Shown: positions 7,660-15,852 of the stretch, piece by piece | Numbering within the stretch: the stretch's first letter is position 1 | How the letters are laid out: each line of letters starts with the position of its first letter | From: an uncultured Lachnospiraceae bacterium | GTDB lineage: Bacteria; Bacillota; Clostridia; Lachnospirales; Lachnospiraceae | DNA length: 31,533 nt | Direction of reading: 5' to 3' | Assembly (NCBI GenBank): GCA_910585555.1 | Contig: CAJUFU010000035.1 | Location: 1 to 31,533 of the forward strand | Notes under the pieces: generated by a model | Seen by the model: only the letters and a program-made list of their open reading frames with translations | Database searches by the model: none | What the model was told of the DNA's origin: nothing | Made by a program: the position numbers and the translations under genes

Positions 7660-9527
7660 AAAACAGTTTAAAGCAGATGGCACGGACGCCTGTGCGGACG
7701 GCACTTTTTCTGGTTTTGATGGTGGCGGCGGCGCTTCTTATGACCCTGGGGGCCTGTATTTGGCTTAAAGGAAACCGGACTATGGCACAGTATGAGGACC
7801 GCTTTATGACTATCGGGACGGTACGGCAGGTTCCGGATTCTTTCGAGCAGACACTGGAGTGGAACGCGGAGACCAAGGATTATGATGTGAGGAAAAGCGC
7901 CCAGTACAGTTCCTACTATACGCCGGAGGATATGCTTTTTCCGGAGGCAGAGTATATGGCGGGGCCGGAACAGAGAGCCCTCTATATTTCTTACGGGCCG
8001 GCGTATCTGATGTATAATGTGAGTTTGAATCCGTCCGCATTGTCATCTAGTTTTTTGATTGCGGAATTTAAGCCCATGGAGGATTGTATGCCCGACGAAT
8101 CGGTAAAGATTCAGATTACAAAGGTGGTCGGCGGAGACCAGAGGATGGAAGGGGTGGTGGGTAATTTCTGTGATCATAAGAATCCCAGCCCCAAGATGCT
8201 GTATAAGGATAAGACCTATGTTACTCAGCTGAACACTTATTTGTACATACATGGAAGCATGTATGACGAATTGATGAAATCAAAGAATGAGGTGCATATT
8301 GGCCTTGAGTATATACCGGCTTCCCTGGAAACAGGCCTGTGCCGGCCGGATGGCAGTGTAGTGGAGGATGCCTTTCGCGGAGGAGAGGAGATTTTTGAGG
8401 TTACGGACGGCTTTTACGAGACGGACGCAGGGAAGAGAATCCTGAATTTGGCGCAGTCGGCAGGAATCTGGCGGCAATGCCAGCCAGTTACCGGAACCAA
8501 TAAAACCTGTCTGCTGATGCCCTTTTATAACAGGCAGGCTTATATCAGCGAGGGAAGGGATATCAGTGCGGAGGAATATGCCTTGGGCAGTAAGGTGTGC
8601 CTGGCGCCCAGGACTTTTATGGAGAACAACGGTCTGGTTCTCGGCGATCGGGTGAAGGTACAGCTTCTTTATACGGATACACGTGTGAACGCGGGAAGGA
8701 GATTCTGGCTGGATGGCTCCATTGGCTTTTACAGCGGTCTGGTGGATGAAAATGGGGACCCTCTTCAGGTGTTTGAGTCTTCTGAATATGAAGTGGTGGG
8801 TATTTATGATGTGACGATCAGCGGCATGGACAGCATTTTTGACCCGGGTGCGGATGAGCTGATTGTGCCCATGGAGTCTATCGAGGCACGGGATGGGAAG
8901 AATCTGCTGGCCTGCGGGCCGATGACGGACGCCACTTCTTCTTTCCAGATTCCCAACGGGAGCATTGATGAATTCTTAAAAGATTTTGCAGAATACGGGC
9001 CGGATAAGCTGGAAATTACTTTTTATGATATGGGATATTCTCAGCTGAAGGCGGGCATTGATAATATGAAGAAGATTTCTCTGTGTCTGCTTGCGGCAGG
9101 TGTGATCTTGACAGTGCTTTTGCTGTTTTTCTTTAGTCACCTGTTTATTACCAAACAGGCGCGGCGCACGGCCATTGAGCGGTCTCTTGGCATGAGAAAG
9201 GACAAGTGCCGCTGGTCTATGGTATCGGGGTTTGCCCTGCTTGTGTGCACCGGGGCGGTTATAGGCTCTCTGGCAGGTGCAAAGATATCCGGTAAGGTCT
9301 CTGTAGTCAATGCCGGGAAGAGCTATTATGAGACCACCTATACGGTGGGATTGACTAATATGGACAATGAGATTGTGGTGGAGGAAGCGGCGGACAGCAG
9401 AACACCGGCGCTTTGGAGCACAGTGTTTATTGTGGCGGCAGGTGTGGGAATCGCATGGGCGAAGATGAACAGGAGCCTTAAGCGGGAGCCCATGCAGTTA
9501 TTGTCGGAGAGACAGGAAGAAAATTAA
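7656..9527 (+). CDS. FtsX-like ABC transporter permease (second permease)
   Basis: A 623-residue membrane protein whose ATG overlaps the stop of the ATPase gene. An N-terminal transmembrane helix (about residues 14-36, TALFLVLMVAAALLMTLGAC) is followed by about 435 extracytoplasmic residues with few recognisable motifs, and then C-terminal helices starting ISLCLLAAGVILTVLLLFFF. The loop after them carries RRTAIERSLGMRKDKCRWSM, the FtsX coupling region. The two permeases of the operon differ in size and probably form a heterodimer around the ATPase (inference). No two-component system is adjacent, unlike BceAB-type resistance loci, so a role in antibiotic sensing cannot be argued from context. 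Confidence 0.85.
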   Translation: MKNSLKQMARTPVRTALFLVLMVAAALLMTLGACIWLKGNRTMAQYEDRFMTIGTVRQVPDSFEQTLEWNAETKDYDVRKSAQYSSYYTPEDMLFPEAEYMAGPEQRALYISYGPAYLMYNVSLNPSALSSSFLIAEFKPMEDCMPDESVKIQITKVVGGDQRMEGVVGNFCDHKNPSPKMLYKDKTYVTQLNTYLYIHGSMYDELMKSKNEVHIGLEYIPASLETGLCRPDGSVVEDAFRGGEEIFEVTDGFYETDAGKRILNLAQSAGIWRQCQPVTGTNKTCLLMPFYNRQAYISEGRDISAEEYALGSKVCLAPRTFMENNGLVLGDRVKVQLLYTDTRVNAGRRFWLDGSIGFYSGLVDENGDPLQVFESSEYEVVGIYDVTISGMDSIFDPGADELIVPMESIEARDGKNLLACGPMTDATSSFQIPNGSIDEFLKDFAEYGPDKLEITFYDMGYSQLKAGIDNMKKISLCLLAAGVILTVLLLFFFSHLFITKQARRTAIERSLGMRKDKCRWSMVSGFALLVCTGAVIGSLAGAKISGKVSVVNAGKSYYETTYTVGLTNMDNEIVVEEAADSRTPALWSTVFIVAAGVGIAWAKMNRSLKREPMQLLSERQEEN

Positions 9528-9597
9528 GACGTCTGCAAAGGTTTTTTTCCAGTGGTTTTTTCCAGTGTAAAAAAAGCTAGTATTTTCCACGGCTATA

Positions 9598-9606
9598 TGC
9601 TATAAT
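9598..9606 (+). promoter_or_regulatory. Extended -10 promoter of the trigger factor gene
   Basis: TGCTATAAT is a perfect extended -10 element 110 bases before the trigger factor start. The -35 region is poor. Just upstream (9540-9566) GGTTTTTTTCCAGT is repeated in tandem with one T fewer, a T-rich stretch that may serve as an UP-like or spacer region on one strand. Confidence 0.55.
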
Positions 9607-9715
9607 ATCTCGATGACTGTGGCTGGAATCGTCGTGTGCGGTGGAAGAGCACAGGAAGAGGCGTTCTAATAAAATCATTTATGTTGCAGAGGAATTGAAG
9701 GAGGAGCTTACTGGA

Positions 9716-11011
9716 ATGAGTTTACAGGTGGAGAAACTGGAAAAGAACATGGCGAAACTGACCATTGAGGCAGGTGCAGACGAACTGGAGAAGGCGATTG
9801 AGAAGGCTTACCAGAAGCAGAAAAAAAAGATTAGTATCCCTGGCTTTCGAAAAGGTAAGGTGCCGCGCCAGATGGTGGAGAAAATGTACGGCAAAGAGGT
9901 GTTTTATGAGGATGCGGCCAATGAGCTGATTCCGGATGCTTACGATAAGGCGCTGGACGAGTGTGAGGAGGATATCGTATCTTCTCCGAAGATTGAGGTG
10001 GTGCAGATTGAGGCAGGGAAACCCTTTATCTTTACGGCCACAGTTGCCTTAAAGCCGGAAGTAAAGCTGGGCAAGTATAAAGGCGTGCAGGTTGATCAGA
10101 TGGATACGGAAGTGACCGATGAGGAAATCGATCAGGAGATCAACAAGGAACGCGAGAATAATGCAAGAAATATTACGGTAGATAACCGTCCGGTGAAGGA
10201 CGGCGATATAACCACGCTTGATTTTGAGGGATTTGTGGACGGCGAGCCTTTTGAGGGCGGCAAGGGCGAAGATTATCCGCTGACCATCGGTTCGGGCGCG
10301 TTTATCCCTGGATTTGAGGAGCAGCTTGTGGGCGCCGAGATTGGTAAGGAAGTGGAAGTGAAAGTGACCTTCCCGGAAGATTATCAGGCAGAGAATCTGC
10401 AGGGGAAAGAAGCGGTCTTCAAATGTACGATCAAGGAGATTAAAGAGAAGGAACTTCCCGAACTGGACGATGAGTTTGCCAGCGAGGTATCTGAATTTGA
10501 GACCATGGCAGAGTACCGTGAGAGCGTGAAGAAGAGCCTGACGGAGAAGAAAGAGAAAGATGCGAAGAACGCCAAAGAAGAGGCGGCTATTCAGGCAGTT
10601 GTAGAGGATTCCGAGATGGAGATTCCTGAGCCTATGTTGGAAAGCCAGCAGAAGCAGATGGTGGATGAGTTTGCACAGCGAATCACCATGCAGGGGCTTT
10701 CTATGGAACAGTATTTCCAGTTTACGGGCACCAACTATCAGAAGATGGTAGAGCAGGTAAAACCGCAGGCTTTAGAGAGAATCAAATCCAGACTTGTGCT
10801 TGAGGCAGTGGTGAAAGCCGAGAACATTGAAGTGACGGAAGAAGATTACGAGAAAGAGCTTGAGACCATGGCGGAAGTATATCAGATGGAGATCGCCAAG
10901 GTAAAAGATCTTATGGGCGAGCGTGAGAAGAAAAACATCATGCAGGATTTGGCGGTCAGAAAAGCGGCTGAGTTCATTACGGACAATGCAGAGGAAAGCA
11001 AAGCAAAATAG
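9716..11011 (+). CDS. tig: Trigger factor (ribosome-associated chaperone / prolyl isomerase)
   Basis: A 431-residue chaperone that binds ribosomal protein uL23 at the exit tunnel. The start at 9716 (MSLQVEKLEKN) is chosen because AAGGAGGA lies at 9699-9706 and the length then matches the family; an in-frame ATG at 9641 would add 25 non-conserved residues. The ribosome-binding signature is present as ISIPGFRKGKVPRQMVEKMYG near residues 41-61. An FKBP-type PPIase domain follows at about 150-240 (GDITTLDFEGFVDGEPFEGG, ...FIPGFEEQLVG), then the long helical C-terminal chaperone arms. It is followed by clpP, clpX and lon, a conserved quality-control neighbourhood. Confidence 0.96.
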   Translation: MSLQVEKLEKNMAKLTIEAGADELEKAIEKAYQKQKKKISIPGFRKGKVPRQMVEKMYGKEVFYEDAANELIPDAYDKALDECEEDIVSSPKIEVVQIEAGKPFIFTATVALKPEVKLGKYKGVQVDQMDTEVTDEEIDQEINKERENNARNITVDNRPVKDGDITTLDFEGFVDGEPFEGGKGEDYPLTIGSGAFIPGFEEQLVGAEIGKEVEVKVTFPEDYQAENLQGKEAVFKCTIKEIKEKELPELDDEFASEVSEFETMAEYRESVKKSLTEKKEKDAKNAKEEAAIQAVVEDSEMEIPEPMLESQQKQMVDEFAQRITMQGLSMEQYFQFTGTNYQKMVEQVKPQALERIKSRLVLEAVVKAENIEVTEEDYEKELETMAEVYQMEIAKVKDLMGEREKKNIMQDLAVRKAAEFITDNAEESKAK

Positions 11012-11022
11012 AAATTTAAGGT

Positions 11023-11056
11023 GGTACAATCTGTTATAAGAAGATTTGCCACCTTA
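11023..11056 (+). other. Weak hairpin after the trigger factor gene
   Basis: AAGGTGG and CCACCTT flank about 20 bases shortly after the stop codon. There is no T-run, so it may be a 3'-end stabilising stem or the first member of the hairpin series before clpP rather than a terminator. Confidence 0.35.
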
Positions 11057-11074
11057 TACTGAATGTAGGAGAAA

Positions 11075-11200
11075 GATTGAAAAATAAGTCTGATGACCTT
11101 ATTTTTCAATCGGAAATTTGTGCAGAAGCGTCACAAATTTCTCTGATCGCAGAACCGAATTTGAGATTCGGTTCGCGGTCCTCAGCGTAAAACGCTTCGG
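11075..11200 (+). repeat. Four consecutive hairpins in the clpP leader
   Basis: Four stems sit end to end between the trigger factor and clpP genes. Stem 1: GATTGAAAAATAAG (11075-11088) with 11098-11111, 14 bp perfect, 9-base loop. Stem 2: GAAATTTGTG (11113-11122) with 11132-11141, 10 bp, 9-base loop. Stem 3: CGC-A-GAACCGAAT (11148-11160) with 11166-11177, 12 bp with a one-base bulge, 5-base loop. Stem 4: AGCGT (11184-11188) with 11192-11196. The ribosome binding site GGAGG follows at 11204-11208. None has a proper terminator T-tail. Confidence 0.8.
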
Positions 11201-11213
11201 AATGGAGGAAATT

Positions 11214-11816
11214 ATGGCTTTAATACCTTATGTCATTGAACAGACATCTAAAGGAGAGCGTTCTTACGATATTTACTCGAGACTGTTAAAAGAGAGAATC
11301 ATCTTCCTGGGAGAGGAAGTCAATGATGCCAGTGCCAGTGTGATCGTGGCACAGCTTCTGTTCTTAGAGTCGGAGGACCCTGAGAAAGATATCAGTCTGT
11401 ATATCAACAGCCCCGGCGGTGTGATTACGGCCGGTATGGCGATTTATGACACCATGCAGTTTATCAAATGCGACGTGTCCACTGTGTGTATCGGTATGGC
11501 GGCCAGCATGGGCGCTTTCCTGCTTGCAGGCGGCACCAAGGGCAAGAGAATGGCACTTCCCAATGCGGAGATTATGATTCATCAGCCGGCAGGCGGCGCC
11601 CAGGGACAGGCCACAGAGATTGAGATTACGGCCAAACATATTCTGGCGACCAAAGAAAAGATGGCCAGGATTATGGCGCAGAATACAGGCCAGGATTTTG
11701 AGGTGATTATGGCAGATACGGAGAGAGATAACTGGAAGAGTGCCGAGGAGGCACTTGCCTATGGTCTGATCGACCGCATCATCACCAGTCATGCCAGCAC
11801 CGAAAATAAAGAATAA
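11214..11816 (+). CDS. clpP: ATP-dependent Clp protease proteolytic subunit
   Basis: A 200-residue serine peptidase that forms the tetradecameric chamber of the Clp protease. The start at 11214 (MALIPYVIEQT) follows GGAGG at 11204-11208 and fits the family; the frame is open further upstream, but that extension overlaps the hairpin leader. The catalytic triad is visible: Ser98 in GMAASMGAFLL, His123 in IMIHQPAGG and Asp172 in DTERD. The N-terminal region with GERSYDIYSRLLKERI forms the axial loop and head. It is followed 36 bases later by clpX, so the chamber and its unfoldase are made together. Confidence 0.98.
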   Translation: MALIPYVIEQTSKGERSYDIYSRLLKERIIFLGEEVNDASASVIVAQLLFLESEDPEKDISLYINSPGGVITAGMAIYDTMQFIKCDVSTVCIGMAASMGAFLLAGGTKGKRMALPNAEIMIHQPAGGAQGQATEIEITAKHILATKEKMARIMAQNTGQDFEVIMADTERDNWKSAEEALAYGLIDRIITSHASTENKE

Positions 11817-11852
11817 TATTCCAGTTTAAGTAGAAAGGCATGGAAAACTAAA

Positions 11853-13109
11853 ATGGCAGGAAAGAATTCTGATGACAGAGTGAGATGTTCTTTTTGCAAT
11901 AAGACGCAGGAACAGGTCAGGAAAATGATCGCCGGTCCGGCGGGCGTATATATCTGCGATGAATGTGTGGACATCTGCGCTGACATCATTGAGGAGGAAT
12001 ATGAGGAAGAACCGGAAATGGAAGAGATGGAGATTAACCTTCTAAAGCCGGCACAGATAAAGAAGTTCCTCGACGAGTATGTGATCGGACAGGAAGAAGC
12101 CAAAAAAGTGATGGCTGTATCCGTTTACAATCATTATAAAAGAGTTATGGCGCCCAAGGACGACGATGAGGTAGAGCTGCAAAAGAGTAATATTATTATG
12201 GTGGGTCCCACCGGTTCCGGTAAGACGTATCTGGCGCAGACATTGGCTAAAATCATCAATGTCCCCTTTGCGATTGCGGATGCCACTACGCTGACGGAAG
12301 CCGGGTATGTGGGTGAGGATGTGGAGAATATCCTGTTAAAGTTGATTCAGGCGGCAGATTATGATATTGATCGGGCGCAGTACGGGATTATCTATATCGA
12401 TGAGATTGACAAGATTACCAAGAAGAGTGAGAATGTGTCCATCACCAGAGATGTATCCGGTGAGGGCGTGCAGCAGGCACTCCTTAAGATTATCGAAGGA
12501 ACCAGGGCAAATGTACCGCCTCAGGGAGGCAGGAAGCATCCCCATCAGGAAATGCTGGAAATTGATACAACCAATATCCTTTTTATCTGCGGCGGTGCTT
12601 TTGACGGATTGGAGAAGATTGTGGAGGAGCGTCTGGACAGACATTCCATCGGTTTCAATGCGCAGATTACAGAAAAGAGCAGTAAGGAGATTGGTGCAAT
12701 CTTGAAGGAAGTGGTGCCCCAGGATTTGATGAAATTCGGTTTGATTCCGGAATTTATCGGCCGTGTGCCGGTGACGGTGCCGTTGGAGGGCTTAGATCAG
12801 AAAGCGCTGATTCGGATTTTGAGAGAGCCCAAAAATGCATTGATCAAGCAGTATAAGAAACTGTTTGAGTTTGATGAAGTGAAGCTGAGTGTGGAGGAGG
12901 ATGCTGTGGAAGAAATCGCCCGCTTAGCTTATGAGAGAAAGACCGGGGCCAGGGGGCTGCGTTCTATTATGGAAAAAGTCATGATGGATGTGATGTATGA
13001 GATTCCGTCTAACGACAACATAGCGGAGTGTATTCTGACTAAGGAATCGGTGGACGGCACACAGAAGCCTCGCGTAACTTACCGGGATAGATTGTTGCAG
13101 GCAGAATAA
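11853..13109 (+). CDS. clpX: ATP-dependent Clp protease ATP-binding subunit ClpX
   Basis: A 418-residue AAA+ unfoldase that recognises tagged substrates and feeds them to ClpP. All hallmarks are present: an N-terminal zinc-binding domain with Cys12/Cys15 and Cys35/Cys38, Walker A GPTGSGKT (118-125), pore loop GYVG, Walker B IIYIDEIDK, the RKH loop, the ClpP-docking IGF tripeptide at residues 266-268, and the sensor-2 region KTGARGLRSIME. It starts at ATG 11853; an ATG 13 bases earlier meets a stop after three codons. The ribosome binding site is weak (GAAAGG about 15 bases upstream), which suggests reliance on coupling to clpP. Confidence 0.98.
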   Translation: MAGKNSDDRVRCSFCNKTQEQVRKMIAGPAGVYICDECVDICADIIEEEYEEEPEMEEMEINLLKPAQIKKFLDEYVIGQEEAKKVMAVSVYNHYKRVMAPKDDDEVELQKSNIIMVGPTGSGKTYLAQTLAKIINVPFAIADATTLTEAGYVGEDVENILLKLIQAADYDIDRAQYGIIYIDEIDKITKKSENVSITRDVSGEGVQQALLKIIEGTRANVPPQGGRKHPHQEMLEIDTTNILFICGGAFDGLEKIVEERLDRHSIGFNAQITEKSSKEIGAILKEVVPQDLMKFGLIPEFIGRVPVTVPLEGLDQKALIRILREPKNALIKQYKKLFEFDEVKLSVEEDAVEEIARLAYERKTGARGLRSIMEKVMMDVMYEIPSNDNIAECILTKESVDGTQKPRVTYRDRLLQAE

Positions 13110-13116
13110 ATGAGAA

Positions 13117-13143
13117 AACGTCGCCAGATTTTTGGCGGCGTTT
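13117..13143 (+). terminator. Probable terminator after clpX
   Basis: AACGTCGCC (13117-13125) pairs with GGCGGCGTT (13134-13142) with one G-T wobble around an 8-base loop. The T-tail is short (TTTG), so termination may be partial, allowing some read-through to lon. Confidence 0.65.
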
Positions 13144-13148
13144 GTAAT

Positions 13149-13235
13149 AGTGTGAGAAGAACTTCTAAAGACGTCCCGCCATAGGACGGGACGCCAAGAA
13201 GTTCTAGGAGTTGCATAGCAACTCCCTCTCACACT
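13149..13235. repeat. Three-way-junction structured repeat, full copy
   Basis: The outer stem AGTGTGAGA (13149-13157) pairs with TCTCACACT (13227-13235). Inside are two arms. Arm A is AGAACTTCT (13158-13166) with AGAAGTTCT (13197-13205), carrying an apical hairpin CGTCCCG (13172-13178) with CGGGACG (13187-13193). Arm B is GGAGTTGC (13207-13214) with GCAACTCC (13218-13225), with an ATA loop. Only one unpaired base lies between neighbouring stems at two of the junction points and none at the third. All stems are perfect. Confidence 0.85.
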
Positions 13236-13262
13236 GGAGAATGCCAAAGTGCGGCATTCTCC
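13236..13262. repeat. 10-bp perfect hairpin abutting the three-way-junction repeat
   Basis: GGAGAATGCC (13236-13245) pairs with GGCATTCTCC (13253-13262) around AAAGTGC. It begins directly after the closing stem of the preceding element, so it may be a fourth arm of the same unit. No T-run follows. Confidence 0.75.
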
Positions 13263-13302
13263 GCACAGATTTGATTCACAGTGAAGCTATGATATGAAGG
13301 TT

Positions 13303-13362
13303 AGTGTGAGAAGAACCTCTAAAGCTCAGCAGCAAAGGCTGCTTCGCTAAGAAGTTCTAGGA
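13303..13362. repeat. Partial second copy of the three-way-junction repeat
   Basis: 13303-13324 matches 13149-13170 at 21 of 22 bases, and 13349-13362 matches 13196-13209 at 14 of 14. The tip between them differs completely (24 against 25 bases) but is again self-complementary: AGCAGC (13328-13333) with GCTGCT (13338-13343). Arm B and the closing strand are absent; the copy runs into the lon ribosome binding site. Confidence 0.8.
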
Positions 13363-13386
13363 CGATGAACATATGAAGGGATGAGG

Positions 13387-15777
13387 ATGAATAACTTGGA
13401 CCAGATGCAAAACAGGGAATCATATGAGGGGGTATTGCAGATTCCGGGGGATGTCTGTCTTCCGGCTGTGGCTCTGCGGGGGCTTACGATTTTGCCGGGT
13501 ATGGTGATTCATTTTGATTTGAGCAGGGACATGTCCATGGAGTCGGTGGAACGGGCTATGATCGGAGACCAAAAACTGTTGGTGGTGACACAGAAGGATG
13601 CGGCGCAGGAGAACCCGGGGTTTGAGGATATCTATCATGTGGGAACGGTGACATTGATCAAACAAGTCAGTAAATTGCCGGGGCATATCCTGCGTGTGTT
13701 GGTGGAGGGTGTCTCCAGGGCCAGGATTTACAGCTTTATGGAGACCGAAGGCTATCATATGGCACAGTTGTCGTACGAAAAGGATGAAGTGTCAGATATT
13801 GACGAGGCGGCAGATGAAGCTATGACCAGAACGGTCAAAGAAGTTTTGGCGGCTTATGGGTCTTGTTTTCCCAAGGTTGGGAAGGCAGTGGAGGACCAGA
13901 TTGATGAATCCATGAATCTGGGGGAACTTCTAGATGTCATTACCATTAATCTGCCCCTTTCGGCCGCGAACAAACAGACAGTTTTAAACGCTATATCGGT
14001 GCGGGAACGGTATGAGGCTTTGACAGTCATGATGATGCGGGAAGTGGAAGTGATTCGCATTAAGAATGAGCTGGCGAAGGATATCAGACAGCGCATCGAT
14101 AAGAATCAAAGAGATTATATCCTGCGGGAACAGATGCAGTATATCCGGGAAGAACTAGGCGAGAATAACACAGAATCCGATGTAGAGCAGTTTCAGGCAG
14201 CTGTGGAGAAACTGAAAGCCGGCAAAGAAGTCAAAGATAAGATTCGCAAAGAGATTGGACGTTATAAGAAGGTATCCGGCAGCAGTTCTGAGAGCGCAGT
14301 AGAACGGGCATATATTGAGACACTGCTGGAACTGCCTTGGGATAAGGTATCCAAGGACAGCAATGACATGGTGTCGGCGGAGAAGATTTTGAATGAACAG
14401 CATTACGGTCTTTATAAGGTGAAGGAACGAATGCTGGAGTTTCTGGCAGTGCGGGCGCTTTCGGGTATGTCCAAGCATAAGATACAAAGCCAGATCATCT
14501 GCCTGCTGGGACCTCCGGGCACGGGGAAGACTTCCATCGCCAAAAGTGTGGCGGAGTCGCTTCACAAGAAATATGTGCGTATCTGTCTGGGCGGCGTGCG
14601 GGATGAGGCGGAGATTCGGGGACACCGCAAGACCTATGTGGGGGCTATGCCGGGACGTATCGCCAACGCGCTCAAACAGGCGGGGGTCAAGAATCCTTTG
14701 ATTTTACTGGATGAGGTAGATAAACTGGGGAATGATTACAAAGGCGACCCCTCTTCGGCGCTTTTGGAAGTGTTAGACGGAGAGCAGAACCATGCTTTTA
14801 GAGATCACTATGTGGAGATACCCCTGGACTTATCGGAGGTGCTCTTCATTGCCACGGCCAATAACAGAGAGGGAATTCCAAGGCCCCTCTTAGACCGGAT
14901 GGAAATCATAGAGATCAACAGCTATACGGCCAATGAAAAGTTCCATATAGCCAGGGAACATTTGGTGGCGAAAGAACTTGCGAAAAATGGGATTACGAAG
15001 GAAGAGTTATCTTTCAGCGATGAGGCGCTTGCAGATATGGTGCGTTTCTATACCAGAGAGGCAGGAGTCCGAGGGCTGGAGCGTCAGATTGGAGCGGTCT
15101 GCCGCAAAGAGGCCAGAGAGATTCTGACCCGCAGGCAGCGCAAAGTGACTGTAAAGGTCAATGTAACGCCGGAGAATCTGGAACATTATCTGGGCAAACC
15201 CAAATACCGGCAGGATACGATCAATGAGAAGGCTGAGATCGGTATCGTCAGAGGGCTGGCCTGGACCAGTGTAGGAGGCGATACGCTGGAGATTGAAGTC
15301 AATATCATGCCGGGAGAAGGAAAGATTGACTTGACTGGTCAAATGGGAGATGTGATGAAAGAATCAGCACGGACCGCGCTCAGTTATGTGCGGTCTGTGA
15401 GTGAACAGCACCATATATCCGCCCCGTTTTATAAGGAGACGGATTTCCATATCCATATCCCGGAAGGAGCGGTGCCGAAGGATGGTCCTTCCGCCGGTAT
15501 TACCATGGCGACGGCGCTTTTGTCGGCGGTAGCAAAGAAGCCTGTGCGGGCTGATCTGGCGATGACTGGAGAGATTACGCTGCGGGGCAGGGTACTTCCC
15601 ATCGGCGGTCTCAAGGAGAAGATTCTGGCGGCTAAAATGGCCCAGGTAAAGACTGTTCTTGTGCCCAAGGAGAATGAAAAAGATGTGGCTGAGATTGATG
15701 GGGAAATCAAGGATGGCCTTGAGATTATCCTGGTGGAATCCATGGATGAAGTTGCAGGCTATGCCTTTGTATCATGA
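13387..15777 (+). CDS. lon: ATP-dependent Lon protease
   Basis: A homohexameric AAA+ serine protease that degrades misfolded and short-lived regulatory proteins. The start at 13387 (MNNLDQMQN) is preferred over ATG 13381 because AAGGG at 13376-13380 touches 13381 but is six bases from 13387; the difference is two residues. Domain order: N-terminal substrate domain (about 20-210), coiled helical linker, Walker A GPPGTGKT (375-382), Walker B ILLDEVDKLG, sensor region, and proteolytic domain with catalytic Ser702 in PKDGPSAGIT and Lys745 in GGLKEK. At 796 residues it is full length. It closes the tig-clpP-clpX block and has its own structured 5' region. Confidence 0.97.
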   Translation: MNNLDQMQNRESYEGVLQIPGDVCLPAVALRGLTILPGMVIHFDLSRDMSMESVERAMIGDQKLLVVTQKDAAQENPGFEDIYHVGTVTLIKQVSKLPGHILRVLVEGVSRARIYSFMETEGYHMAQLSYEKDEVSDIDEAADEAMTRTVKEVLAAYGSCFPKVGKAVEDQIDESMNLGELLDVITINLPLSAANKQTVLNAISVRERYEALTVMMMREVEVIRIKNELAKDIRQRIDKNQRDYILREQMQYIREELGENNTESDVEQFQAAVEKLKAGKEVKDKIRKEIGRYKKVSGSSSESAVERAYIETLLELPWDKVSKDSNDMVSAEKILNEQHYGLYKVKERMLEFLAVRALSGMSKHKIQSQIICLLGPPGTGKTSIAKSVAESLHKKYVRICLGGVRDEAEIRGHRKTYVGAMPGRIANALKQAGVKNPLILLDEVDKLGNDYKGDPSSALLEVLDGEQNHAFRDHYVEIPLDLSEVLFIATANNREGIPRPLLDRMEIIEINSYTANEKFHIAREHLVAKELAKNGITKEELSFSDEALADMVRFYTREAGVRGLERQIGAVCRKEAREILTRRQRKVTVKVNVTPENLEHYLGKPKYRQDTINEKAEIGIVRGLAWTSVGGDTLEIEVNIMPGEGKIDLTGQMGDVMKESARTALSYVRSVSEQHHISAPFYKETDFHIHIPEGAVPKDGPSAGITMATALLSAVAKKPVRADLAMTGEITLRGRVLPIGGLKEKILAAKMAQVKTVLVPKENEKDVAEIDGEIKDGLEIILVESMDEVAGYAFVS

Positions 15778-15852
15778 TGTCTGAAAGACTTTTGTTACCT
15801 TGCGGATAGCAGAGGATACACGGTCTGCATAATATAGATCGGGGATGGAAGT

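Noticed and set aside
9641..9715. Upstream ATG as the trigger factor start
   Set aside because: It would add 25 residues not found in the family, and the AAGGAGGA site sits directly before ATG 9716.
11118..11213. N-terminal extension of ClpP by 32 residues
   Set aside because: The extension would be translated from the hairpin leader and is not family-like; GGAGG at 11204-11208 supports 11214.
11012..11213. CIRCE or CtsR operator before clpP
   Set aside because: Neither TTAGCACTC-N9-GAGTGCTAA nor tandem GGTCAAA-type heptamers could be found on either strand.
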